From: Aegilops tauschii subsp. strangulata
Lineage: Eukaryota; Streptophyta; Magnoliopsida; Poales; Poaceae
Direction: 5' to 3'
DNA: 64,000 nucleotides
Assembly (NCBI RefSeq): GCF_002575655.3
Contig: NC_053040.3
Coordinates: 153,327,148-153,391,147 of the forward strand
In this document: positions 54,501-64,000 of the stretch, piece after piece
Position numbering within the stretch: the stretch's first letter is position 1
How the letters are laid out: the number at the start of each line of letters is the position of its first letter
Notes under the pieces: model-generated
Told to the model about the DNA's origin: nothing
What the model saw: the letters and a program-made list of their open reading frames with translations, nothing else
The model's database searches: none
Translations under genes and position numbers: made by a program

Positions 54501-55855
54501 ATGGATGGCGAGGCAGCCAACGAGCGGAGGCGGCTCGAGCCAAAACCGCATCCAGCGAGCCTGGACTTCATCAGCAGCCTCCCCGACGACATGCTGCTCG
54601 TCATCATCGGCCTCCTCCCCACCAAATCTGCCGTGCGGACCGCCCTGCTCTCCCGGCGGTGGTGCCCCCTCTGGCGCCGCGTCCCCCTCAACCTCACCGT
54701 CGACAGCTGCCTCTGCGACGGGGATTGCAAACGCATGGCCGCAGTCTCCAAGATCCTTTCATCGCACCCTGGGCCAGCCAGACGCCTTGACATCCACATG
54801 TTTAGTACCAACTGTAAGGTCCAACCCAAGTTCGACGAGTGGTTCTTATCCCCCGCCCTAGATCAGCTCGAGGAGCTCAGCTTTGAAGCTGGACGATGTC
54901 ACTCTCTGCCGCCGTCCGTGCTCCGCCTCGCGCCAACGCTGCGTCGCGCCAGCTTCAGCTCCTGCTATCTTCCCCAGATTAATGTCGTGCCCGCCCTTCT
55001 TCTCCCTCAACTCAAGCAGCTCGACCTCTTCGACATTGTCATCTCGAAGAAGGCTATGGAGCACCTGCTCCGCAGCTGTACTGTGCTCGAGTACCTTCGT
55101 CTTGAGCAGATCCACGGGTTCATTAGCCTCCACATCGCCTCGACGAATCTTCGATGGATTTATGTGTCTTGCTGGCCCCGCAACAAGACATCAATTGGGA
55201 AGAGATCACTACAGCTGTTCCACGTTATGGTCATTGAGAATGCGCCTTTCCTTGAGAGATTGCTTGTATCGGATCTAGAAGGTCCAACAAAAATCAGGGT
55301 CATTGACGCGCCGAAATTGACAACGTTGGTGCACTCATCTGCCAAATTCTCCGAACTCTTTATTGGATCCATAATCGTTCAGGTACATCACTCATCTTCT
55401 TCTCTGTCTTCTTGAAATTCACATTTTTAAATTTCTTCTTGATGTATTTACGACCATCTTCCAGAAAATGATTCCCACAAGCTTGACCCAGTCTATGCGC
55501 ACAGTGAAGATCTTGGCAATAAAATCTATTGGCCCAATCTGGATCAAGTTGTTGGATTCCTTACATGATTTCCGTGCATGGAGAAGCTACTCATCGAGGT
55601 GAAACTTCTTTCCTATTAGTAAACGGTAATCACAACGTAGCTCAAATTTTTCGTAATTTTCCCAAATTACAATGACAAGTGTAGTGTTCAAAACTGCATC
55701 TACGCACTGCACTGAAAGAAATGTTTTTAGTATTTTTTTCTCACGTGATCACCTGCATCGTTTTTTTGTTTTACTACTATAGTAGCCTAGGCTAGTCATA
55801 GTGGAAAGTAACTTAGACTACTCCAGTAACTCTATGGTTACCCTAAGAGCAAGTA

Positions 55856-56063
55856 CTACCTCCGTCCTGGTTTACTCTCCCTATTTTGTAGTATGAAAAT
55901 TTGACCATAGATTTAACTGACAAAATGTTAATGAATGTCACTAAGAACTATATCGTTGGATTCGTATTTGAACATAATTTCAAGTGGTGTAATTTTTAGT
56001 GACATGCATTGGCATTTTCTTACATAAATATATGGTCAAAATTTTATACTAAATAAGAGGTAG
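55856..56063. mobile_element. Stowaway-type MITE in intron 2 of the F-box pseudogene
   Basis: A 208-bp element with ends ctacctc and gaggtag is flanked by TA on both sides. The interior is a long imperfect palindrome (ttgaccatagatttaactgacaaaatg ... tatggtcaaaatttta), typical of Tc1/mariner-derived MITEs. Confidence 0.8.
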
Positions 56064-56580
56064 TACAAAAGTGGGCTATAACGGCCCTCCACTATGTAGG
56101 CCAAAACACGTGCCAAATTCATTTGTGATGCATTTGGCATCGATGCCCCTCCATTGCTCACCTGGTGCCCCAATCTGGATCACCTACTTTGCTCCGGTGC
56201 CAAATTAACTCACGCAATGAGAAAACACTTGCGTGGGAGAGAGAGAGGACTGAGGCAATAAAAAACACTTGTTTGGGAGAGTGAGAGGCTGGTGTAGTTG
56301 GTTTGATTGATTTGTTTATACATGTGGGTCTGTGTGCACAGCGGTGCCAACTCTCTCACATCGCGAGAGCGGTGCCAAAATCTTTTGATTTGACATCGAT
56401 GCGTGTCATGGCATCGGCCACATAGTGGAAGGCAACAAATGCCCAAGCTCTTCACGTACTCCTAGGTAAATGAGAGGAAAGAGAAAGAGAGAGTGAAAAA
56501 ATATCACTAGCCAGCCAACCCTATCGTATGAGCGAATGATATTGGTACCTCTTGATGACACGGCAATCTTATACAGCCAG
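56064..56580. other. Intron 2 remainder with short self-similar motifs
   Basis: No coding frame. The phrases cggtgccaa, gcatcgatg and acacttg(c/t)(g/t)tgggagag recur two or three times between 56130 and 56400, suggesting a small degraded transposable element. Confidence 0.35.
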
Positions 56581-56972
56581 CTGCTCTAATATGTTCTCTT
56601 CTTTTGCAGATAAAAAAAGACCCGAAAGTGAAAAATGTGCTGCACTATAACAATCTCATCGAATGCCTTGATCTCCATCTTACAAAAATTGATTAGATCG
56701 ACTACCGAGGCAGCACATCTGAGATTAAATTGGCCAGGTTCTTTGTTCTGGAGGCAAGTGTGCTCAAGGTAATGAGGTTTGGCGTTCTCTCGCGCAACAA
56801 TGAATGATGTGCTGATCACCGCAAGCATCTAAGGCTAAATGACAAAGTCTTCGCAAAAGCTTAATTTGTTTTCGAAACATCAAGTGGCCACAGACTCGAA
56901 AATTTATTTGCCCATCAGTGACTTGTCAGGGCGGTGGATTTTAGTTTGTACGATAATGATGCATCCACCTAA

Positions 56973-57890
56973 AGTAACGAAAGTTCTTATGTAAACTTCC
57001 TAGTAATTCCCTCTTCGTAGGTGCAGCATTACTCCTAACATTTGTAATATCAGTTTGAAACTTGTAATATTGCCGTGTCCTATTCCAGCGTTTTCAAAAT
57101 CCTGCGAATCAAACAGGTCCTGAGTTGGTGATGATGTTGTGCCTGCCATCTTTCACCAATAGCCGTCGGATCTAGATCTGACGCATACAAACCAAACTTC
57201 TCCAGTTTTGCAAAAAGATGCCCGCACTTGTTCCCTATTTACAAACAACTCCTTGTCTCTCACAATCAGCGTTATCTCCTCCCCACCAAATCTAGAAGGC
57301 CATGGAAAAATCGGGCGCGATGGCCGCTGCCGGCGCCGTCCACCCCCCAATCTTGGTGTTCCGTGCAATGCTCGGGCATCTACGCACGGGAAATTATGTC
57401 GAACACGGCTAGTTGTAAGCAGTCTAGGTCTACAGCCATGATGATAGTGACTGCAGTGGTGAGGCTGACTATGGTATGCCGAACATGGCGCCTATACTCA
57501 GGTGTCATCTTCGGCGTAGGGTCTTGTCACTTCACTGTGAGGAGCAACACCTAATAATTTGACCAACGGTTAGTATAGTGCTACTACATTGGTAGTAGTA
57601 CTGCTACTAGTACTAGCACCACCATCTGGATTTAGTAGTACCACCACATCTATCTGGATTTAGTATTTGACTAGCAATATCTAGTAATGCATGTCACAAA
57701 AATTGTACTACTCCCTCTGTAAATAAATACATGGTGTATTGTTTTATTCCTATCAGCGAGATAACTTAATGTCTTTTTGCTACTTAATAGGATTACATGC
57801 AATGAACTAACCACTGCATGTGATGTTTGGTAGTCTCAAGTCATTGAAAGCATGCACGGGCACGGAGGGTGACGCAGCTTCATTGACTTA
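56973..57890. other. Intergenic DNA
   Basis: No supported gene. Frames between 57150 and 57550 lack recognisable domains. A trinucleotide-rich stretch (tactactagtactagcaccacc) lies at about 57590-57670. A partial MITE-like start (actccctctgtaaataaatac) is at about 57711. Confidence 0.4.
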
Positions 57891-57970
57891 CTGCACCTGC
57901 CTTTGGGTGTATGACACGTGGGCCCAACAGGTGGCTGGCCAACCTGTCATACAGCCAAAGGCAGGTGCAG
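57891..57970. repeat. Inverted repeat with 26-bp arms in a promoter
   Basis: ctgcacctgcctttgggtgtatgaca (57891-57916) pairs with tgtcatacagccaaaggcaggtgcag (57945-57970) with one mismatch around a 28-base loop. A CACGTG box (57915-57920) spans the edge of the left arm. It lies 168-247 bases before the ATG at 58138. Confidence 0.9.
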
Positions 57971-58031
57971 TAGAGGGGCGAGGAGTAGATGGCCAACACG
58001 CACGTGAATTCAACACAGTCTACACTTCTCA

Positions 58032-58038
58032 TATAAAG
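58032..58038 (+). promoter_or_regulatory. TATA box of the gene at 58138
   Basis: TATAAAG in CTTCTCATATAAAGGCTCCC, 106 bases upstream of the ATG. This predicts a leader of about 70 bases. Confidence 0.65.
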
Positions 58039-58137
58039 GCTCCCGCCAGTCCAATCTACGAAATCCTACGCACCTACGCACCCAAGGGCAAGAGTGATCA
58101 CTCCAATCGCAAGATCAGTTGACTAGAAGCTAGACCC

Positions 58138-58707
58138 ATGGAGGCGATGAGCGCGAGCATCAGCCGGCTGTGCCAGATGGTCCACGACGCCGGCCTGTGG
58201 CCTGGCACCGAGGAACGTCTCGAAGTAGTGCTTGAGGCCGCCAGGGCGAGGGGCCGCTTGGACGACAACTTTGTCTCCTTGTTCGACGAGGTCCTCGTCA
58301 GCTTCCTCGACAAGTTCACCGTCGTCAAGAAGCTCGCGGACGACCTTGACGTACGCCTCCAGCCCACACGCCCAGGCTCAACGATGCCTGCCACCCTCAA
58401 CGGCCTCTATGGTGACAACCTCTTCGACGCACTGGTGGCCCTGCGACTGCCCGCCGTCGCGCCGGAGAATGTCCACCTCGAGGTCGCTCTCGCCGCGCAG
58501 CGCCTGGCGCAGCAAGACACCATCGACATAATCACCCACGTCTACGCGCAAATAGTCCACAAGGACTACTACATGCAAGAGGAGGACGATAGGACGCTGG
58601 CCTTCTTGGACCGCAGGGCAACCTTGGACGGCATTGTTCAGAAGCACGTTGAGCTTGCCGCCAACGCCGCTGCTCCTCACACGTCGGTTGGTGACCCGGT
58701 GCACTAG
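58138..58707 (+). CDS. Single-exon gene for a 189-residue protein of unknown function
   Basis: An uninterrupted GC-rich frame runs from ATG (MEAMSASISRLCQMVHD) to TAG, with strong third-position G/C bias, a TATA box 106 bases upstream and a good start context (AGACCCATGG). The protein is acidic and mostly helical by composition (ERLEVVLEAARARGRL, LFDEVLVSFLDKFTVVKKL, LEVALAAQRLAQQDTIDII). It has no signal peptide, membrane segment or zinc motif. I do not recognise the family. It is the only protein-coding gene in the window without a visible lesion. The nearest gene downstream is the DUF295 gene on the other strand about 2 kb away. The promoter contains a 26-bp-arm inverted repeat with a CACGTG box. 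Confidence 0.8.
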   Translation: MEAMSASISRLCQMVHDAGLWPGTEERLEVVLEAARARGRLDDNFVSLFDEVLVSFLDKFTVVKKLADDLDVRLQPTRPGSTMPATLNGLYGDNLFDALVALRLPAVAPENVHLEVALAAQRLAQQDTIDIITHVYAQIVHKDYYMQEEDDRTLAFLDRRATLDGIVQKHVELAANAAAPHTSVGDPVH

Positions 58708-59035
58708 GGCGTGAGGATATCGTTGATGGATCCGTATGTATCTTTATCTTTCCGTGAAATCCATGTAGTAGTATATGGTACTACTAGTAATTATCTTACC
58801 TTTCGCATCAAATTCATAATTTTCCTACGTACTCCATGCATGAACTGCGCCAGAACCAAACTTCTCATTACTCTAGGGAAACCGTTATTTCTATATATCG
58901 GTCGCGCCATGGAGCAGAACCAAATTTTACAAGTTACAAGTTCAAAAGGAAAAGCCTGCCGTGTTCGCCTCGCACCCCCACACGGTTGGTCCGGCACGCT
59001 GCTCAAGAGGGAATGCGTGCTGTGTTGCATTTTCA

Positions 59036-59242
59036 CTTACAAGTGGGACCGCAGTTGAGCAAACCGACTATCGGCAAACCCCCACCCCGCCCACCGCGCG
59101 ATGGCTGATAAAACAGGAGGGAGAAGAGATGGCTGTAGCTAGCACGGACTCCAAGAAAATTGATGTCGGATGGGACTCGTGTGGGTGGCGTGTGCCGTAC
59201 TGCTAGACATGAATGCTAGTTATGGCCCATGCCACCCCACTA
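59036..59242. repeat. Direct repeat, copy 1 (about 207 bp)
   Basis: From cttacaagtgggaccgcagttgag to ggcccatgccaccccacta. It is about 85% similar by eye to 60011-60219. Confidence 0.85.
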
Positions 59243-59261
59243 TATCGAGGTGGCATGGGCC
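59224..59261. repeat. Perfect 13-bp inverted repeat
   Basis: ggcccatgccacc (59224-59236) and ggtggcatgggcc (59249-59261) with a 12-base loop. The first arm is the end of direct repeat copy 1, which lacks the second arm in copy 2. Confidence 0.9.
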
Positions 59262-60010
59262 GCTTTTGGAGTTACTCAAGAGTAGTAAGATTCTATTTAT
59301 AGTTTAACCCAAGATGCACATCACGTGGCTTCACCTACCGCTCTATTTTCTTGCATGACACAACCTGGATGCTGGATGTCCCACGTGTCGGCAAAAGGAG
59401 GAAGAACACGACCAAATCTTCGGTTGTGCTCTCGGATTAGACTAGTTGTGCTAACTTAAAATTTTATTGTGTAGAATGGATGCAAGTTTTGGTATTGGGA
59501 AGAAGAGTACAACGATATATTGATAGAGCACAATTTAGTAGATGTTCTAGCACTTTTAGCTAGCATAGAGGCTAGAGATGAGACTAGTGCACTTGTTGAT
59601 AGAATAGAGGCTAGACACGTCTACTTCTTTACACTCGAAGAAGAAAGAAGCACGCAAGATCGAGCCTCCGCAGATCAACAATGAATGCATCAAGAAGGCA
59701 CTAATCCAACTTACAAGAGCAGTTATGGAAGTTGGATATCTTCTAAAATGTATTCTTGTGGTTCTTGTTTTCTTTGGTCTTGCTTTTCTAGTCAAAATTT
59801 TGGTGATGTATTTCCATGTACCAAAAAATCAATGATGAAAAAAAGATATGTGTTTGCAAAGAAAGATGTACGCGGCCGGGATGCGGTCGCGCGTTCGGTG
59901 CACGACCACCGCATCTGAGAAATGGCCCGGACACGACCCCATTGCCCTACCCAAACAGACAGAATCCGGGCAAAACGGAGGTCCGTTTGGGGTCGTGCGT
60001 TGGAGTTGGC
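59262..60010. other. Intergenic DNA between the two direct repeats
   Basis: No supported gene. agcatagaggctagagatgagac and agaatagaggctagacacgtc recur near 59562 and 59600. The stretch 59870-60005 (gcggtcgcgcgttcggtgc ... ggtccgtttggggtcgtgcgttggagttggcc) resembles a piece of a GC-rich grass MITE. Confidence 0.35.
59340..59392 (+). repeat. Dispersed inverted repeat, copy A
   Basis: tattttcttgcatgacacaacctggatgctggatgtcccacgtgtcgg is similar to the reverse complement of 62822-62880. Confidence 0.7.
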
Positions 60011-60219
60011 CTTACAAGTGGGACCGCAGTTGAGGAAACCGACTATCGGCAAACCCCCACCTCGCCCGTCGCACAATGGCTGAGTTAGAGAAACGATGAG
60101 GTTGAAGAGATTGCTATAGCATGGACTCCAAGAAATATGGTGTTAGACTGAAGTCATGCTGGTGGTGTGTGCCGTACTCCTGGACGTGAATGCTTGTTCT
60201 GGCCCATGCCACCCTACTA
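60011..60219. repeat. Direct repeat, copy 2 (about 209 bp)
   Basis: From cttacaagtgggaccgcagttgag to ggcccatgccaccctacta, followed by a (CTA/CTC)n trinucleotide run to about 60247. The partner is at 59036-59242. Confidence 0.85.
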
Positions 60220-60703
60220 CTCCTACTACTACTCCTACTACTCCTATCGAGGATTCGAGGTGCTGGTTACGTACAACGAACACATTAACATATGGCCCAC
60301 CTCACACCGTGGCCAAATTTCCTGTAGTCTGTGCTAGGTTAAAAAGTGTTCTTTGTGAGGATGGGTGGCTGGTCTCAAGTTTAAAACTTGTTGTATTACG
60401 TACATAGACGTAGAGATAGTGCAGCATGTGAAGCTAGTACAAATAGTGTACTATTGTTGATTGGCCTCATCCGATAACCTGTTGCAATGCACGTACAATT
60501 ATGCATTCGAAAAATATATTTTTGCCTCGTCGCAGCACCCACTCAGAGAAGCGACTCGATAGCCATTCATAAATTTAGTAAGTTTAACACAGGCATATCA
60601 TTTTATTACATACAACAGGTCATCAACCCACAATGACAACGAGGATACATTATAAATACTAAAGTTTTCATCACACAACAAATAACAAGCAATGAAATGA
60701 ACT
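60220..60703. other. Intergenic DNA at the 3' side of the DUF295 gene
   Basis: A trinucleotide run at 60213-60247, then AT-rich sequence. No gene is seen. Minus-strand AATAAA-like signals for the DUF295 transcript may lie near 60590-60670, but none is decisive. Confidence 0.35.
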
Positions 60704-62106
60704 TCAACTCAACCAATCCTTGGCGTTGGAAACGCTTGCTTTGAACCACAAGCGATTCTCTGGGAAGAGCCAGCTACTGTCAATCTCGAGACCAACGCAG
60801 GACTGATCATCCAGGCTGAAGCGACCTACTATATCACGACCAGGGTAGGGAACCAATGCAATGTCCGACGTATAGATACAGTTCCTTCTCATAAATGGTA
60901 GTAACGTTGTGTCAACAGTAGTTGGATCGCCTTTCACCATCATTGGATAGTTTTGTCCAAGGAAGAGTGAGTTTGCTCCAAGACTATCAATACTGTACCA
61001 GGGAGAAGGTGTTGGCGCTAGCACACTACTATCCATCCCGAATACCATGCAACGGGTGTTGGAATAGGTCCGGAGAGTGCGACCATGGGAGACAACACCT
61101 GCTCCCTCAGTAGTAACATCAGCAGTGGGTTGTATAAAGACAAGAAGGGGTGATCCATCGGAAGTTGCCAGGCGCCACTGAGTATATGGGTCCTCCTCGT
61201 CCTCATGCTCGTGATCATCACCATCTTCATCTCCCCCTTGGTTATAAAAAGTTTCAAGTATAGGCGATGGAATGTTCACAGGACCTTGGAAACACAAGAA
61301 GAAGGTTAATTAGTAGAGAAGGGAAACTTGCTAACTCGCATGCATGTGGATGAAACAATTATAATTACGCTGGAAGACAAACGTACCGAAACTACAAGGA
61401 TCCCATGCAAAAACAGTGCCACGAGTGGTGGCAGCAAACACAAGACTCTCGTATTCAATTGCATCATAGTACACATCCGTGTATAGAAACTGATTTTTGA
61501 GCAATATCCATCCAGCGAACCACGAAGGACGGCAACAAGCTTGTTGAAGATAGCAACAACTTGATAGTTCTTGTAATTCCAAGAGCGGTTGGGAACTCGA
61601 GAAATTGCTATCTTCCGTAGACGATAGTCACCATGATCATATTTGAACGTACGTAGATCATCTGTGTGCTCAACCTCAGGGCACTTAGAGATTTTTGGAA
61701 GTGGAATCCGCTGACGAGTGTACACATTCACAAGTTCCCACTCACAATTGTACCCAATATAAACAACCCAATCTCCATTTGCGCCTGCCCAAGCCTTGCC
61801 CTCAAGCGATGGCATCTTAACATCATACATATCATTATCAAGCGGCATCAACTTGCACAAGGCGAGGCCTCCCTCCTCCCCGCGCCAGCCAGCAGGGTCA
61901 CGGCAAAGAAGATAGGGGAGATCAAACCGCTCCTGGACCCTTGGGTTCCTTGTAATGATGTTATTAGTTGAGTCGAGAATGTTCTTGAACGAACCTGCCA
62001 TGCTAGCCGAGGTGATGACGTCGCACCGATCAATGAGTTCCCCCACCACGTCATCATTCAGATCGGGGCAAGAATAACGGGGTCGTTTCTGACTTGTTCC
62101 CTCCAT
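60704..62106 (-). pseudogene. DUF295 (KIB1-4 beta-propeller) F-box-like gene with one frameshift
   Basis: Exon 1 (62106-61387) starts MEGTSQKRPRYSCPDLNDDV with an F-box-like N-terminus (DDVVGELIDRCDVITSASM). Donor G|GTACGT (61386) and acceptor TTCCAAG (61285) flank a 102-base intron. Exon 2 (61284-60704) gives IPSPILETFYNQG ... WRLATSDGSPLLVFIQP and ends NAKDWLS. The DUF295/KIB1-4 signature appears as SLGANSLFLGQNYPM followed by RRNCIYTSDIAL. Near 61505-61515 (ggatggatattgctc) the frame jumps by one base. After the jump FLYTDVYYDAIEYESLVFAA continues to the donor in correct phase, so a single-base deletion is the likely lesion. The full product would be about 433 residues. It could be a recent pseudogene or a sequence error. 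Confidence 0.82.
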
Positions 62107-62978
62107 GGAGAAGACGATCGAACAATGGCAGAAGGAAGGGTGAAGGAAAATGGAGGAGGGAGGAAGAGCGTGCGACAGTAGTTCCAAATTGAGAGGGAAA
62201 GGCGAAGAGTCAGTGGATGGTTGCCAGTTTGCCACGGTACACGAAGAGGCGCCCCAGACTACACGTCCTTTCGAAAATTGTACAAAAGGACTCGCCATCT
62301 TCTCACTGACATGTTGGAACGGGACCACATGTCAACGAAACATGGTGTGTAATTTCTCGTGCAAAATGCGATCTGGCCGCGTTGGCCCGAGGTGCTGCAT
62401 TAGTTATCGACCTTTATTTTTTAACATACAATCTGAGTGGATAGCTCATGTGGTCATCACACATGAGCGGATATATAGGTGGGCTAGGTGGGCAGGCGGC
62501 AACAATCTAAGTGCTAAAAGAGTTGATCTCGAAAAAAGAGTTGATCCAATGCTTGGTTTTGTTTGGATTTTCCAACTATGACCATTGGATAGAGTGAATC
62601 AATGGCTTACGTTCAAACTTATTCTCATACTATAGAATGGTATAGGAACGTGGAGAGATTTGGTTGATTTTATATGTTCTTCCACTCTGAGGTTTGTAGC
62701 TCCTTCTCGGTCGTCGGGAATCTATGTTCTTCCTCTCTTTCGTTTAAGACATGAGCTTTGTTCATCCTGTTGCCGACACGCGGGACATCTATATGCCTCC
62801 ATTTTACAAAATCATACTATATGCCTCCATGACACGCGGGACATCTAGCATCAAGGTGGCGTGTCATGCAAGAAAATTGAGATATGCAATGCGTAAGTGA
62901 GTCGTGCACTTCGATGGCACCTAGTACTACGCAATATTTTTTCTCCTCGATGGCACGTGAATAGTGCATGTACTCAAT
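62107..62978. other. Upstream region of the DUF295 gene
   Basis: No second gene is supported. It contains the dispersed repeat copy B (62822-62880) and a tandem pair acgcgggacatctatatgcctcc / acgcgggacatctagcatc near 62773 and 62832, separated by a repeated atatgcctcc. Confidence 0.45.
62822..62880 (-). repeat. Dispersed inverted repeat, copy B
   Basis: The reverse complement reads tcaattttcttgcatgacacgccaccttgatgctagatgtcccgcgtgtcatgg, similar to 59340-59392. The two copies flank the DUF295 gene in opposite orientation. Confidence 0.7.
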
Positions 62979-63339
62979 GGCCCTGTTTGGATACTCTAAC
63001 TCAATTAGATGTTAGAGTTAGATTCTAACCCTGAACTAACCCTAAACTAACTCTAACCAAAGAGCTGTTTGGATGGTAGGGTTAGATTGACAATAAATAT
63101 TCTTTCTCAATCATTTGACTACTTTGAACCCTGTTTGGATGGGAGGGGTAACTTTTTTTACTAATTTTTCTAGTGGGCCAAGGAGAACTAACCCAAATAA
63201 GCTCCTCTAGTGTGGGCTAGTTTTTGGGGGTGGGTTAGATCCAACTAACCCAAACTAACCCATCATGTTTGGATACTTTTGGGTTATTTGAGTCCCAACT
63301 AACTAAAACTAACTCTAACTTAGGGATCCAAACAGGGCC
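62979..63339. mobile_element. MITE with GGCCCTGTTTGGAT ends
   Basis: A 361-bp element begins ggccctgtttggat and ends atccaaacagggcc (14-bp perfect inverted ends). It is flanked by aat on both sides (62976-62978, 63340-63342). The inside contains repeated ctaactc/gttagag motifs. A 3-bp duplication suits PIF/Harbinger or CACTA-derived MITEs, and the superfamily is not certain. Confidence 0.88.
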
Positions 63340-63384
63340 AATGATAGAGCACGGGATGGTAGCCATGGACATGGTCGACCCTTT

Positions 63385-63640
63385 TTGAAGAGAGTACTAA
63401 TAAATAACTTTGATGTGTCCCGTCAACTCGCAGAACGACGAGAAGCTTGCTTACTACGCCTTCTCCCTTGCCAACGCGTGCACGGTGGCTCGCAGCACGA
63501 GGAGAAACTTCTGCTTACAAGCGGTGGACGTGCAGCAGTTCATTTGGTGTCAGATTGCCAGAAGTACTACTGTAGTACCATCATTATTGTTCGACTTCCG
63601 GAAGAGGAGAAGAGCCAAGCGCAAGGTCACCTACTAACCT
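63385..63640 (+). other. Possible exon or gene relic
   Basis: The frame at 63410-63637 reads SQNDEKLAYYAFSLANACTV ... RRNFCLQAVDVQQFIW and has GC-rich, gene-like codon use in its first half. There is no known domain, no clear start context and no splice evidence. It may be a fragment of a gene or transposon. Confidence 0.25.
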
Positions 63641-64000
63641 AGTACAGTACTACTATAGCCAAAGCTGGTCCACCTTTTTAGAGCATGGTTAATAAATATA
63701 GGAGGCTCTTGCAGCGGCACATCATTTAGAGCAAGTACTCTCTTCGTAGGAACAAAGGAAGTGAAACAAAAGTTGGAGTGGATGCTAGATTGCCAATAAA
63801 ACATGATTACATAGGAAAAAATTTCCTATAGCATTCTATCCTATGAATCAAACGACCAATGTAGGAAAATTATGAGGGGGTCTCTCCAACAGTGTTCCTT
63901 GGCTCGCACCTAGCATCACGGTGGTCAAACTTGGAGTCATTCATCTGGTACACGTGGCATCTCATATCTGGACACAAGGTTGCGCGACCTCTCACTTCCT
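63641..64000. other. Intergenic DNA at the right edge
   Basis: No supported feature. Mixed composition without repeats or frames of note. Confidence 0.5.

Larger units (their letters stand above)
54501..56972 (+). pseudogene. F-box/LRR/FBD-type protein gene, degenerate
   Basis: Exon 1 (54501-55382) encodes 294 residues. Its F-box is at about 21-61 (ISSLPDDMLLVIIGLLPTKS ... SRRW), followed by leucine-rich repeats (LEELSFEAGRCHSLPPS, LKQLDLFDIVI). Donor CAG|GTACATC and acceptor TTCCAG flank intron 1. Exon 2 (55465-55598) has one base missing near 55531 and a TGA in the original frame at 55566-55568. Exon 3 (56610-56972, after TTTTGCAG) gives the FBD domain (ECLDLHLTK, ARFFVLEASVLKVMRFGVL) in one frame with stops at 56694, 56805, 56862 and 56919. 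F-box proteins of this class recruit targets to SCF ubiquitin ligases. Only a truncated product ending in intron 1 (304 residues) could still be made. Confidence 0.88.

Noticed and set aside
57153..57554. Open frames between the F-box pseudogene and the gene at 58138
   Set aside because: Both strands are open with conflicting frames, and no domain, start context or splice support was seen.

Overview
This window is nuclear DNA from a grass of the wheat tribe (Triticeae). The evidence is dense nesting of LTR retrotransposons with diagnostic wheat-type ends (LTRs starting TGATACGTCCATTTTG and TGATACGTCTCCAACG), CACTA transposons with CACTACAAAAAA ends, Stowaway-type MITEs, and GC-rich intron-containing genes with grass codon use. 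Lineage names are given where protein motifs allow. Family names are withheld because no library search was possible.

Layout. 1-2283: remnant of an LTR element (frameshifted protein fragment, reversed primer-binding site, palindrome-rich LTR). 2284-11652: Athila-lineage Ty3/gypsy element on the minus strand with both LTRs (one truncated), gag, protease, RT/RNase H, integrase and an extra ORF, all broken. 11653-16616: one end of a CACTA element. 16617-19525: 3' part of a second Athila copy on the plus strand. 19526-27454: Tat/Retand-lineage gypsy element inserted in that Athila LTR. Its gag-pol lies in one frame with five stops, and it carries an antisense ORF with an AT-hook and a B3-like domain behind its own TATA box. 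27455 to about 33240: second CACTA element inserted in the Retand 3' LTR, with a 111-bp tandem array and a spliced minus-strand gene. 33241-34144: CT-rich DNA. 34145-45842: minus-strand chromovirus (Tekay-like) that has lost protease and RT, with a complete 4117-bp solo LTR (TSD GCGGC) inside its 3' LTR. 45843-53000: plus-strand non-autonomous Athila relative with no pol, arranged LTR-internal-LTR-internal fragment.

53001-64000 is the gene-bearing end. It holds an F-box/FBD pseudogene (+, 54501-56972), an intact-looking 189-codon gene of unknown function with a TATA box (+, 58138-58707), and a two-exon DUF295/KIB1-4 beta-propeller gene with one frameshift (-, 62106-60704). Among them are MITEs, a 26-bp-arm inverted repeat in the promoter of the unknown gene, and a 207-bp direct repeat.

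How the parts relate. The mobile elements are nested: Retand in Athila, CACTA in Retand, solo LTR in Tekay. Several nests never resume (Athila copy 2, Retand 3' LTR, CACTA 2, Tekay 5' LTR), so deletions or rearrangements have removed their distal halves. No autonomous, fully intact element was found. The strongest candidate for something little described is the antisense AT-hook/B3-like protein of the Retand element. Next come the exchange of unrelated ORFs at the same post-integrase site in sibling Athila copies, and a short stem-loop shared by three Athila elements.
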